Shown: positions 32,582-40,073 of the stretch, one piece after another
Layout of the letters: each line of letters opens with the position of its first letter
Position numbering within the stretch: the stretch's first letter is position 1
From: Actinomycetota bacterium
GTDB taxonomy: Bacteria; Actinomycetota; Geothermincolia; Geothermincolales; RBG-13-55-18
Assembly (NCBI GenBank): GCA_003598015.1
Contig: QZKE01000103.1
Coordinates: 1-53,363, forward strand
DNA length: 53,363 bases
Direction: 5' to 3'
Translations under genes and position numbers: made by a program
Notes under the pieces: generated by a model
Told to the model about the DNA's origin: nothing
The model's database searches: none
The model's input: only the letters and a program-made list of their open reading frames with translations

Positions 32582-32737
32582 CTAGCACAGCCGCGCGGGA
32601 GTATACAGCCCGAGGTCATGATCATGCGGAAGGGTCTCGAGGGAATCGTACTCCCGCGCCCGAGGCTTGAACCACTGCGACTCCTGTTCCGGCGCGGGCG
32701 GCGTACGAAGATCCGCGGCCACCATTCCCATCGCCAT
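32582..32737 (-). CDS. Possible small protein, 51 aa
   Basis: A frame starting MAMGMVAADLRTPPAPEQES and ending DHDLGLYTPARLC lies just upstream of the GDT1 gene on the same strand. Its codon use is GC-rich at third positions like real genes here, and its stop is 9 bp before the GDT1 start, which itself lacks a ribosome binding site. There is no clear Shine-Dalgarno sequence for it and no recognised family. Low confidence. Confidence 0.3.
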   Translation of the reverse strand: MAMGMVAADLRTPPAPEQESQWFKPRAREYDSLETLPHDHDLGLYTPARLC

Positions 32738-32780
32738 GTTGTCACGGTGGCCAGTATGCTCCCGGCGCGGGGGACACCTG

Positions 32781-32808
32781 TTGACAGGACGGCGGTATCG
32801 GATATAAT
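32781..32808 (+). promoter_or_regulatory. Consensus sigma-A promoter of the arsR-like gene
   Basis: A perfect TTGACA (32781-32786) and perfect TATAAT (32803-32808) are separated by 16 bp. The -10 overlaps the start of the palindromic operator at 32807. The ArsR start codon is 40 bp downstream. Confidence 0.85.
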
Positions 32809-32826
32809 TTAAGCAGTTGCTTAAAT
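32807..32826. promoter_or_regulatory. 20-bp palindromic ArsR operator
   Basis: ATTTAAGCAGTTGCTTAAAT is a near-perfect palindrome (9-bp arms around GT) covering the end of the -10 and the transcription start. This is the usual ArsR repression position and resembles the A/T-rich inverted repeats bound by ArsR/SmtB proteins. Confidence 0.8.
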
Positions 32827-32848
32827 ACTTTCTATAATGGAGTGAGAG

Positions 32849-33265
32849 ATGTCAGGGGCCGAAGCCTCGGAGATGTTCAAGGCACTTGCGGTGGAGACGC
32901 GGGTCAGGATACTCGATATCCTCAAATCCCGGGGGCCCATGGGGGCCAAGGGGATCGCGGATATCATCGGCATCACCCCCGCGGCGGTATCGCAGCATCT
33001 CCGTATCCTTAAACAGGCGGGACTGGTCAGGAGCGAGAGACAGGGCTACTGGATCCCCTATTCCATAAACGAGGAAGCCCTGGAGGAATGCAGGAAGTTG
33101 TTGAACGACGTATGCACCTGCGGATGCGGGTGTGTAGATGCGGTTGGATTCAGGGATAAGGGACTGCAGGGAGCGACTCTGAAGGAATTGAAAGACTACG
33201 AGAGGGAATTGCGGGAGGAGCTTGAAGCCGCCAGGGAAAGGATCGCGGAATTGGAGCGCAGGTAG
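32849..33265 (+). CDS. ArsR-family winged-helix regulator with Cys motif and coiled-coil tail
   Basis: The 138-residue protein has an ArsR winged helix (about 1-90): EMFKALAVETRVRILDILKS, then GITPAAVSQHLRILKQAGLV as the recognition helix, and SERQGYWIPYSI as the wing. After it come CTCGCGC (a metal- or redox-sensing candidate) and a coiled coil TLKELKDYERELREELEAAR ending ELERR, which is longer than typical ArsR proteins. The canonical ELCVCDL site on helix 3 is absent. It sits behind a consensus promoter and palindromic operator, so it is probably autorepressed. The next gene (33362) encodes a small protein that also has a CGCGC motif plus coiled coil. The ligand is unknown; metal, thiol or redox sensing are all open. 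Confidence 0.9.
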   Translation: MSGAEASEMFKALAVETRVRILDILKSRGPMGAKGIADIIGITPAAVSQHLRILKQAGLVRSERQGYWIPYSINEEALEECRKLLNDVCTCGCGCVDAVGFRDKGLQGATLKELKDYERELREELEAARERIAELERR

Positions 33266-33297
33266 GAAAAATTTTTACCTCTGTAGGTAAGTGTATA

Positions 33298-33308
33298 CTT
33301 AAATACTT
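33298..33308. promoter_or_regulatory. Candidate second ArsR site before the small Cys-rich gene
   Basis: CTTAAATACTT here is identical to the right half of the first operator plus flank (32820-32830), and continues into AACTG. It overlaps a TATACT (33294-33299) that could be a -10. This suggests the 33362 gene has its own ArsR-controlled promoter. Confidence 0.45.
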
Positions 33309-33361
33309 AACTGAAATTACGCATTGAGGACACTTTCAGAATCGGAAAGGAGGTGAACGGG

Positions 33362-33550
33362 ATGTGCCAGGTGGTCGGACGAAGGGATATGGGACCGATG
33401 GGAAGCGCCTGCGGCTGTGGATGCCTTACCCCCCAGCGGCGCCATTTCTCCACCGAGGAGAAACTGGAGATGCTGCATGCCTATGAGGACGAGTTGGGGA
33501 AGGAGATCAAAGGCGTGCAGGAACGCATCCAGGAGCTGGAAGAGAAGTAG
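33362..33550 (+). CDS. Small Cys-rich coiled-coil protein, 62 aa (DUF5320-like)
   Basis: The protein starts MCQVVGRRDMGPMGSACGCG, has CLTPQRRHFSTEEKLEMLHA and ends in a coiled coil (DELGKEIKGVQERIQELEEK). The GPMG and Cys-rich N-terminus followed by a short coiled coil resembles the DUF5320-type small proteins of anaerobes; their function is unknown. GGAGGTGAACGGG precedes ATG 33362. It lies 96 bp after the ArsR gene, whose own tail has the same CGCGC plus coiled-coil arrangement, so the two proteins may interact or share a ligand. A terminator hairpin follows at 33567. Confidence 0.8.
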   Translation: MCQVVGRRDMGPMGSACGCGCLTPQRRHFSTEEKLEMLHAYEDELGKEIKGVQERIQELEEK

Positions 33551-33566
33551 CCGATGTCCCGAAACA

Positions 33567-33596
33567 GGGGGTGGAGTTCACGCGATCTCCACCCCC
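33567..33596 (+). terminator. Intrinsic-terminator-like hairpin
   Basis: GGGGGTGGAG (33567-33576) and CTCCACCCCC (33587-33596) form a perfect 10-bp stem with a 10-nt loop, followed by ATATATAAG. It lies between the convergent small Cys-rich gene and the hydrolase gene. Confidence 0.75.
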
Positions 33597-33635
33597 ATAT
33601 ATAAGATTACCGGGCACGTAAGGACCGGGATGTCT

Positions 33636-34391
33636 TCAGGCGTCGAGGAAAGAGGCGATCTTTCTCGCGTACGCGCTTCCGGCCACCAGGGAGACGTCGT
33701 TGTGGCCGGCCCCCGGCACCAGGTACAGCTCCTTGGGCTCCGGGGCGGCCGCGTATAGTTCCAATCCCTCGCCTACGGGAATAAGTTCGTCCATCTCGCC
33801 GTGGATGACCAGCACCGGGCAGCGGGCGTGGGGGAGTTTGGAGACGGAGTCGTAGACCTCTCCCAGGGGGATGCCGGCCGGCAGGAATGGGAAGAGCTTG
33901 CGCGCGACCCCGGCCAGGGAGGTGAAGGTGGACTCCAGCACCAGGGCCATCAGCTCCCGCTCCCGCGCGATCTCGCAGGCCACGCCGCCGCCCAGGGACT
34001 TCCCGAAGACGACGAGATGCGAATCCTCGATCCCGTTGTCATACAGCCACCGCAGGGAAGCCTTTCCGTCCAGGTAGAGACCGGCCTCGTGCGGCTCACC
34101 CCCGCTCTTGCCGTAGCCATGGTAGTCGATGAGCAGCAGGCGGCAGCCGGCGGGCTCCAGCTCCCGGCGGACCAGGGACCAGCTGTAGACCTCCTGGGCG
34201 TTGCCGTGCAGAAAGAGGATTACCGGGGCGCCCTCCGGCTCCGGCCACCATAACCCATGTATGCGCACCCCGTCCTCGCACTTTATCCACACCTCCTCGG
34301 CGCCGCCCGCCCAGCCGGGCGGCGGCATGCCCGCGGGCAGCCGGTCGGGGTAGTAGAGGAACTTGCGCGCCAGGTTATCCGGGTCTTGCAT
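33636..34391 (-). CDS. Alpha/beta hydrolase (BEM46/ABHD13-like)
   Basis: The protein of about 251 residues has an alpha/beta-hydrolase core. The oxyanion loop is ILFLHGNAQEVYSWS, the strand LLLIDYHGYGKSGGEP, and the nucleophile elbow VFGKSLGGGVACEIA (Ser). The acid is in VIHGEMDELIPVGEG and the His in VPGAGHNDV. There is no signal peptide or membrane helix. BEM46-like relatives are esterases or thioesterases of uncertain substrate. ATG 34391 follows GGAGGTGATGGC, and the family match begins there; the longer upstream frame is not coding. Confidence 0.88.
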   Translation of the reverse strand: MQDPDNLARKFLYYPDRLPAGMPPPGWAGGAEEVWIKCEDGVRIHGLWWPEPEGAPVILFLHGNAQEVYSWSLVRRELEPAGCRLLLIDYHGYGKSGGEPHEAGLYLDGKASLRWLYDNGIEDSHLVVFGKSLGGGVACEIARERELMALVLESTFTSLAGVARKLFPFLPAGIPLGEVYDSVSKLPHARCPVLVIHGEMDELIPVGEGLELYAAAPEPKELYLVPGAGHNDVSLVAGSAYARKIASFLDA

Positions 34392-35112
34392 GCCATCACC
34401 TCCGCACCATTGTATGCGAAGGCGGCAGGCGATGGCGAGGGCTGCGCCGCCGCTCTCTCCTCGCATCCCCGGTTCGGGTACGAATGCGCCGTTCTCATGG
34501 GACCAGATCCCGGTTCGCGTCCAGGTTCCAATGTTGTGGTGCGAACGGCGGTCCTTGGAACTGGTGATCTGCAATGTGTAACGATGCGACGGCCTCGCCA
34601 TGCCGGACGGCGGTTTCCGGGAAAATACGAAGCGGTTCACCCGTCTGCAGTATGCAAAACAACTGAATGGGGGATACAAAACGGCGGCCCTTGTACCGCT
34701 ACAGAATACAGGTTAAAGGTCAACGCTTATAGGCCGATCGCATCAAGGAAAGATAGAGAGAATAGCTTTCCGCTATATGCTCGAAAGAGGGGTGGTCGCT
34801 GTGAGGCGGGTTCTTTCCTTCCTGGCTGGATCGCGCCGGGCACACGTGTCACCTTCAACGCGGGGGAATACGTCAGCGATTTCAACGTCTCCACCGCGGT
34901 CACCAGCGAGGGAGGCGGGGATGTATGCGAGCGCTCCATGTACGGAGAAGGCCGCACCCGGGCGCATGACTCCATCGGCAATACGCCCGATTGGAGGCGG
35001 TGCAAGAGTTGCCGGAGGTCCGTCATGCACGCGAGGCATGCGGGAGGATGCGTCCGTCTAGATGGCGAATAATGGAAATGGGAGGGATGGGTGTGAAAGA
35101 AGGGAGCCGATT
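34392..35112. other. Gene-poor interval with a coding remnant
   Basis: Over 700 bp between divergent genes has no intact gene. The only coding-like piece is the remnant at 34828-35000 described separately. The rest (34400-34800) shows no repeat or RNA I can identify, apart from A/T-richer stretches that may hold the promoters of the flanking genes. Confidence 0.5.
34828..35000 (+). pseudogene. Remnant of a secreted-protein gene (DUF5719-like tail)
   Basis: In one frame this translates GTRVTFNAGEYVSDFNVSTA, then VTSEGGGDVCERSMYGEG and RTRAHDSIG. The pattern of a V-T-F strand, DF/V-STxVTS, CERxMYG and R-x-HDSIG recurs at the end of large secreted repeat proteins (DUF5719-like) in actinobacteria and relatives. 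No start, ribosome binding site or signal peptide precedes it, and the frame upstream is unrelated. I therefore read it as a decayed gene end. The frame stops at 35072. Confidence 0.55.
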
Positions 35113-36171
35113 ATGAAAGAGAAGAGGTTGTGGAGAACCATCGTCGTTATGCTGTCCGCGTTCCTGATGTGCCTGCTCCTCGTGACGGTGGGCTGCGGCA
35201 AGTCCGACGACGGGCAGGATGACGGCCAGCAGGTGACCACGGAGGAGATGAAGCAGTCCTTCAACGTGGAGACGGGACAGTATTTCGATTTCAGCCTGGA
35301 GTCCAACCCAACCACCGGCTACACCTGGCAGACGACCCAGTCCCCGGACGAGAAGGTGGTCCAGCTGACCAACAGCTACTTCGTGGAGCCATCCAGCGAT
35401 ATGATGGGCGCGCCCGGCGAGGATGTGTGGCAGTTCCGGGCCGTGGGAGCCGGCTCGACCACCATGGTGCTGGAATACGCCCAGGCCTGGGACACTGAAA
35501 CGCCCCCGGCCAAACGCTATACCCTGACCTTTACCGTCACCCAGGCGGACAACGAGATCAACCAGTCCTTCAAGGTCGAGGCGGGGCAGACCTTCGAACT
35601 CACCCTGGACACCAACCCGTCGGCGGGATATGCCTGGAACATAACCCAGCAGCCGGACGCCAAGATACTCAAGCTGGTGAGCAGCAACGTCACCGGCGGC
35701 GGCAATCCGGGAGCGGCGCAGCAGCAGGTATGGAAGTTCGAGGGAGTGGGCGCCGGCAACACCTCCTTCGTGCTGGAATACAAGGGTCCGGGGGCGAACG
35801 CCCCGGTGGAGAGGAAGGACACGGTCAAGGTGACCGTGACCGCCGCACCCACGCCGCCTCCCACGCCGCCCAAGACCTACACCGACCCCTCGCAGCCGAT
35901 AACCGTAGGGCGCGGGGAGACCTTCATCCTGCAAGTGAAGGGTACGGCGGGGACCGGCTACGAGTGGCGTCTGGCGGAGGAGATAAACACCAGCATGCTC
36001 AAGTTCATGGGCTCCGACACCAAGGCTCCCAGCGAAGTGGGGGGCGAAACCGTCACCGAGTTCACCTTCGAGGGCCTGGGCCCGGGCCAGCAGGCCATCG
36101 TGCTCGGCCTGTACGGGCCGACCGATGATACGCCTTCCCAGGTCGTCCAGTTCAACGCCACCATGAAGTAG
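35113..36171 (+). CDS. Lipoprotein with three tandem chagasin-type (I42) inhibitor domains
   Basis: The 352-residue protein begins with a lipoprotein signal (MKEKRLWRTIVVMLSAFLMC, lipobox LLVTVGC). Three homologous domains of about 100 residues follow. Each starts with a beta-strand ending in the chagasin BC loop: SNPTTGYTWQ, TNPSAGYAWN and GTAGTGYEWR. Each carries the later FRAVGAGSTTMVLEYAQ / FEGVGAGNTSFVLEYKG / FEGLGPGQQAIVLGLYG element. Chagasin-family proteins are tight inhibitors of papain-like cysteine proteases; most bacterial ones have a single domain. A proline-rich linker (TPPPTPPKTY) separates the last domain. The location is outside, membrane-anchored. The target may be a foreign or own secreted protease. 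GGGAG precedes the ATG. Confidence 0.9.
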   Translation: MKEKRLWRTIVVMLSAFLMCLLLVTVGCGKSDDGQDDGQQVTTEEMKQSFNVETGQYFDFSLESNPTTGYTWQTTQSPDEKVVQLTNSYFVEPSSDMMGAPGEDVWQFRAVGAGSTTMVLEYAQAWDTETPPAKRYTLTFTVTQADNEINQSFKVEAGQTFELTLDTNPSAGYAWNITQQPDAKILKLVSSNVTGGGNPGAAQQQVWKFEGVGAGNTSFVLEYKGPGANAPVERKDTVKVTVTAAPTPPPTPPKTYTDPSQPITVGRGETFILQVKGTAGTGYEWRLAEEINTSMLKFMGSDTKAPSEVGGETVTEFTFEGLGPGQQAIVLGLYGPTDDTPSQVVQFNATMK

Positions 36172-36197
36172 CAGCCGCTGGCGACCCCGAACAGGAA

Positions 36198-36222
36198 GGG
36201 CCGGGTCCCCGGGACCCGGCCC
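36198..36222 (+). terminator. GC-rich palindrome after the chagasin gene
   Basis: GGGCCGGGTCCC and GGGACCCGGCCC are 12-bp arms around a single base; the real loop must open a few pairs. It lies 27 bp after the stop codon. The following GCCGTCGTCCTT has few T residues, so it may be a Rho-assisted or weak terminator. Confidence 0.55.
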
Positions 36223-36433
36223 GCCGTCGTCCTTACCCATGGGTTCTAGCGGGAAGCATGGGTAGGCTGACAAACGGGTTACACCAGCGCCTTAACAGTT
36301 CCTCTACGTGAAGAACCTGGTTTAATATCCATTACATGGGGTATGTTCAATAGAAGACCGCGGAAGCGGGCGTTGGCGTTTCGGTCTCGCGTGAAAAGCA
36401 ACTCTCGGAAAGTAATCACAGGGGGGTAAGGCC

Positions 36434-38155
36434 ATGGAGAAGAATTACAAGTGCTGGCCGCAAGGGGTCTTCGAGCACATGAACTACCCGGAGGTGCCGC
36501 TGTTCCAGGTGCTGCGTTCCTCGGCCCTGCAGTGGCCGTGGCGCAACGCCATCATCTTCGGGGGCATGGAGGTCACCTACGCCGAGCTCGACCAGCTCTC
36601 CGACCGCTTCGCCGCCGCGCTGGCGGCCCTGGGGGTGAAGAAGGGGGACAAGGTGGGTATCCACCTCCCCAACTGCACCCAGTTCGCCATCGCCTACTAC
36701 GGGCTGCTCAAGGCGGGGGCGGTTTTCGTGCCCATCAGCCCGCTGCTGGCCGAGAGGGAGCTGGTCTTCGAATGCGTGGACGCGGAGATCGAGACCTACA
36801 TCGGGCTGGATATGCTCTTCGACATGCCCAGGCAGGCCCTGCCGAAAACACCGGTGAAGAACATCATCGTCGCCAGCCTGGCCGACTGCTACCCGCCCAT
36901 AGCGGCACCGGCCAAGATGCTGCAGAGACAGCCAACCCCGGAGGGGACCATCGATTTCACCTCGCTGGTAACTGATTACCCCCCGGAACCACCACAGCTG
37001 GAGTTCGACGTCAGGGAGGACCTGGCCCACATCGCCTATACCGGCGGGACCACCGGCAATCCCAAGGGAGTGATGATCACCCATTACAACGCCGTAGCCA
37101 TGTGCTGCCTGCTCGGTTACTGGCTTATAGGCGGAGGCGTTGCCTACGAGGACGGCATGTTCGGCGTCGAGCGCATGGAGGGAGACAGCGAGGAGAAGTG
37201 GCCCTTGCAGAGAGGCAAGGAGGTCTCGCTGGTGGTGGTCCCCTGGTTCCACGCCATGGGGAGCATGGGTTACCTCAACCTGCAGTTGATGGCCGGCACG
37301 ACCATGGTGGTCTTCCCCCGCTTCGACCCCACCGAGTACCTGCAGGCTTTCGGCAAGTACCGCGCCACCGTTTTCGGGGGCGCCCCGCAGCTCTTCGTGC
37401 CCCTGGTGGAGCACCCGGACTACGAGAACACGGATATGTCGGAGGTGAAGTTCGTGGTCTCCGGCGCCGCGCCCATCCCCCAGTACCTCCTCGATGCCAT
37501 GCTGGGGAAGATCCCGGGAGTGGTCTGCGAAGCCTACGGCCTTACCGAGTGCAGCCTGGGATGCTCCGCCAATCCGCCCACCCGGGACGGGTTCAGGCTG
37601 GGTTCGGTGGGGCTGCCGCTGCCGGATACCGAGATCAGGATCGTAGATCCCGAGGATGGCGTCAAGGAGATGCCGGTGGGGGAGATCGGGGAGATCGTCC
37701 TGCAAGGTCCCCAGGTGATGAAGGGATACTGGAAGCGGCCGGAGGAGACGGCCGAGGTATTGCGCGGCGGCTGGCTGTACACCGGGGATATCGGCAAGTT
37801 CGATGAGGACGGTTACCTGTACATCGTGGACCGCAAGAAGGACATGCTCATCTACAAGGGCTACAACGTCTACCCCCGCGACCTGGAGGAGGTCATCAAC
37901 GAGCACCCGCAGGTGGCGCAGTCGGCGGTGGTGGGAAAGTACGACGAGCGCAGGGGCGACATCCCCATCGCCTTCGTGGAGCTGGTCCCCGAAGCGACGA
38001 TCAGCGAGGAGGAGCTGCTCGACTATGCCAACGAAAGGCTTGCCGCCTATAAGAAGATCCGCGTCCTGAAGATAGTGGAGGCGCTTCCTGCCACCGCCAC
38101 GGGCAAGGTGCTGCGGAGGGAACTGAGGGACCGGGCCCAGGAGATCGAGATATGA
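36434..38155 (+). CDS. AMP-forming acyl-CoA ligase (long-chain/aryl type) 1
   Basis: The 573-residue ANL-superfamily enzyme activates a carboxylic acid as acyl-AMP and then acyl-CoA. Motifs are the P-loop-like YTGGTTGNPKGVMITH, YGLTECSLG (A5), YTGDIGKFDEDGYLYI then DRKKDMLIYKGYNVYP (A7-A8), and the catalytic Lys in TATGKVLRREL (A10). The N-terminal FPPISP-like PLLAERELVF region is as in FadD-type ligases. GGGGGTAAGGCC precedes the ATG. It is a single gene. Two further ligases (42175 and 46977) lie in the same acyl-CoA region, so broad fatty or aromatic acid use is likely. The substrate is not deducible from motifs alone. Confidence 0.93.
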   Translation: MEKNYKCWPQGVFEHMNYPEVPLFQVLRSSALQWPWRNAIIFGGMEVTYAELDQLSDRFAAALAALGVKKGDKVGIHLPNCTQFAIAYYGLLKAGAVFVPISPLLAERELVFECVDAEIETYIGLDMLFDMPRQALPKTPVKNIIVASLADCYPPIAAPAKMLQRQPTPEGTIDFTSLVTDYPPEPPQLEFDVREDLAHIAYTGGTTGNPKGVMITHYNAVAMCCLLGYWLIGGGVAYEDGMFGVERMEGDSEEKWPLQRGKEVSLVVVPWFHAMGSMGYLNLQLMAGTTMVVFPRFDPTEYLQAFGKYRATVFGGAPQLFVPLVEHPDYENTDMSEVKFVVSGAAPIPQYLLDAMLGKIPGVVCEAYGLTECSLGCSANPPTRDGFRLGSVGLPLPDTEIRIVDPEDGVKEMPVGEIGEIVLQGPQVMKGYWKRPEETAEVLRGGWLYTGDIGKFDEDGYLYIVDRKKDMLIYKGYNVYPRDLEEVINEHPQVAQSAVVGKYDERRGDIPIAFVELVPEATISEEELLDYANERLAAYKKIRVLKIVEALPATATGKVLRRELRDRAQEIEI

Positions 38156-38350
38156 ACACGGCCGTTCTACCGTGATCCCATCCCGCCGTGCATGTTGTGT
38201 GCTGTAAGCGTTTCCGGTAAATGTAGCTGCTGGGAGGCGCGGCCTCAGCTGAGAGCCTCTTCTTCGAGAAGCATGGGTAAGGTATGGTGAGAAAACAGAA
38301 CCCCTTCCCCTCAGAGGGGAACCGTTTGAGATAACCGGGGCGGATCGGAT

Positions 38351-38617
38351 ATGGATGGAAGCGAAACAAGAGGAAAGATCAACTTCCCCCCGCACTGCCG
38401 GCTTCTCGCCGGGCGCGCGGAGCTGGGGGGTGGCGGCTGGAGGGAGGCGGTGGTCTCCGGAGGGGACCACCTCAAGCGGGTCCTCGGCGAGTACGGGGAG
38501 CTGGGTTTCGAGTGCCTGCTGGAGGAACTGGACACCGAGGCACTCGAGGGCTGCACCGAGTGCTTTAAATCGGGTGGCGAACGCATGTACCGTGTCTACG
38601 TCCGCCCGTTACGATAA
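38351..38617 (+). CDS. Hypothetical protein, 88 aa
   Basis: I do not recognise a named family. The protein (MDGSETRGKINFPPHCRLLA at its start) has an internal acidic helix (FECLLEELDTEALE) and ends GCTECFKSGGERMYRVYVRP. The CxxC, Gly-Gly and basic end may bind a metal or nucleic acid. Codon use looks like a real gene, but the ribosome binding site (GGGGCGGATCGGAT) is weak. It stands between the acyl-CoA ligase and the convergent methyltransferase gene with no clear operon. Confidence that it is expressed is moderate. Confidence 0.5.
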   Translation: MDGSETRGKINFPPHCRLLAGRAELGGGGWREAVVSGGDHLKRVLGEYGELGFECLLEELDTEALEGCTECFKSGGERMYRVYVRPLR

Positions 38618-38665
38618 GGTTCTATCTCTTATCAGGTTCCTGTTTCTTCCGCCAGACGTACGCTT

Positions 38666-38690
38666 GCCAGGCCTGGACATTCGGAGATGC
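38666..38690 (+). repeat. Fragment of the CCAGGCCTGGACATTCGG repeat
   Basis: GCCAGGCCTGGACATTCGGA matches the palindrome at 18522-18545. It lies in the otherwise featureless gap between convergent genes. Confidence 0.5.
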
Positions 38691-38801
38691 CACGCGCCGA
38701 TCGCCTTCGCTTCGCACGCCACAAGCACCGTCGCGCCGAAGACGGCGCTGTCGCTTGCGCGATTCAATCTGTCGAACACCCGCCAAGAAATCGAAGGTTC
38801 G

Positions 38802-40073
38802 TCAGTCTACCGGTAGGCCTTCTTTTTTTGCCCATTCCGCGAAGGGCGTGAACTCCGGCATGCGGAAGGTCATGCCGTCCAGATCGGGAGCTATGGGGTA
38901 GGCGCCGAACTGCTTCGCTGCGGCCACCGCCGCGTGTACGTGCTCCACCGGCGTGCCGATGGGAACGAGATTGAGCAACAGGATAAACCTGCCCTTGCCC
39001 GCCCCCTCCTTTATTAGTCTGCGTACGTTATCGACTATGGCCTCAGGTGGTCCCTCCTCGAGGAGATTCGGGCGCACGTTGAGCATCAGGCACACCTTCC
39101 TCTCCTCGGCGTAGTTCCTTATAGGCGGTATGCCTGTCTCCTCGTAGTCCTCGTTCCACACCAGGAGGAAGAAGGGGCGCAGGGCCTTGAGGGCGTTGCC
39201 GGGCAGCATCATGTCCATCTTTACGTCCAGCACCTCGCGGGGGTTTTGCACCGACCTCTCGCCCCAACTGCCGGTGTCCAGTACCGTGCGCAGGGCGGAG
39301 TTGGTGGCGCGGATGATCTTCTCGATATAGGGAAGGCAGAACTCCCGTACCATGTCTACGGTGACGTTGGGCTGGGAGGCCCAGGCGTCGGACATGATCA
39401 CGATGGCGGCACCGGTAGCCTCCACCATCTTGTCTATCCACGGTACCACAACCTCCATGCTCAGAAATTGCATGAGGCGGTGGGCGAAGGCGGGGTTGCG
39501 CCGCATGTCCCGGATGAAGTTCACGTAACCCCGCGTGAGCACGGCCATGGTGAAGGGGGAGCAGGCATAGGCCATGGGCGGCACCCCCATGAGTTCCATG
39601 TAACGTTTGTAGGAATCCAGCACGTAGGGCATGCGCCCGTCCAGCCCGGGGCGGGGCGGGCGCAGCCGTTTCAGGTCGTCCTGGCTTTTAATGAGGGGGT
39701 CGGAGGTGTCCACGTCGGGCTCGCTGCGGTCGCGCCAGATGAGTTTCTGCCCCAGGGCATCCAGTTCGATGTTGTAGAAGTCGAACACCGGAGACCAGAA
39801 ATCAAAGCCGAAGTAGCGGGCCATATTCCAGGAGGCGTGGATGAAGGGCTCGGGTTCGGAGAAGAAGGTCTTCGCCGACAGGCCGTGCATGCCCATGGCG
39901 TAGGTGTATGGCTGAGTGATCACCGGCACGCGGTCGGGCTTGCCATAGATACCCGCTATGAGCCGCTCGTAGCCGTCCAGTTGCCCGATACGTAGCCCGT
40001 AAGAATAGATGATAGCCTTGTTCAGCTTGTACACCACCTTCATCTGCAGCTTCAGCATGTCCGGGGATATCAT
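38802..40073 (-). CDS. Uroporphyrinogen decarboxylase-family (MtaA/MtbA-like) methyltransferase
   Basis: The 423-residue protein has the UroD/MtaA/CmuA-like barrel: GYERLIAGIYGKPDRVPVIT, ASWNMARYFGFDFWSPVFDF and a C-terminal PVEHVHAAVAAAKQFGAYPI. Together with the corrinoid protein directly upstream (stop and ATG abut, TAAATG), it looks like one half of a methyl-transfer pair. The canonical zinc ligands of MtaA/MtbA (HxC in the middle and a Cys near the C-terminus) are not evident. Instead the matching positions read LRTVLDTGSWGERSV and ILLLNLVPIGTP. Activity on a thiol such as coenzyme M therefore seems unlikely; it may demethylate a substrate or be a divergent enzyme. The methyl donor and acceptor are unknown. 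Confidence 0.85.
   Translation of the reverse strand: MISPDMLKLQMKVVYKLNKAIIYSYGLRIGQLDGYERLIAGIYGKPDRVPVITQPYTYAMGMHGLSAKTFFSEPEPFIHASWNMARYFGFDFWSPVFDFYNIELDALGQKLIWRDRSEPDVDTSDPLIKSQDDLKRLRPPRPGLDGRMPYVLDSYKRYMELMGVPPMAYACSPFTMAVLTRGYVNFIRDMRRNPAFAHRLMQFLSMEVVVPWIDKMVEATGAAIVIMSDAWASQPNVTVDMVREFCLPYIEKIIRATNSALRTVLDTGSWGERSVQNPREVLDVKMDMMLPGNALKALRPFFLLVWNEDYEETGIPPIRNYAEERKVCLMLNVRPNLLEEGPPEAIVDNVRRLIKEGAGKGRFILLLNLVPIGTPVEHVHAAVAAAKQFGAYPIAPDLDGMTFRMPEFTPFAEWAKKEGLPVD

Noticed and set aside
32573-32780. yybP-ykoY manganese riboswitch upstream of the GDT1 gene
   Set aside because: Expected from family context, but the conserved loop sequences could not be found on the minus strand.
34257-34827. 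5' part of the plus-strand open frame that contains the CERSMYG remnant
   Set aside because: The first part overlaps the alpha/beta hydrolase gene antisense and the middle has no coding signal; only the 3' part resembles a protein.
36416-38470. Long minus-strand open frame (684 codons) opposite acyl-CoA ligase 1
   Set aside because: It is complementary to a gene with all ANL motifs and has no family resemblance itself.
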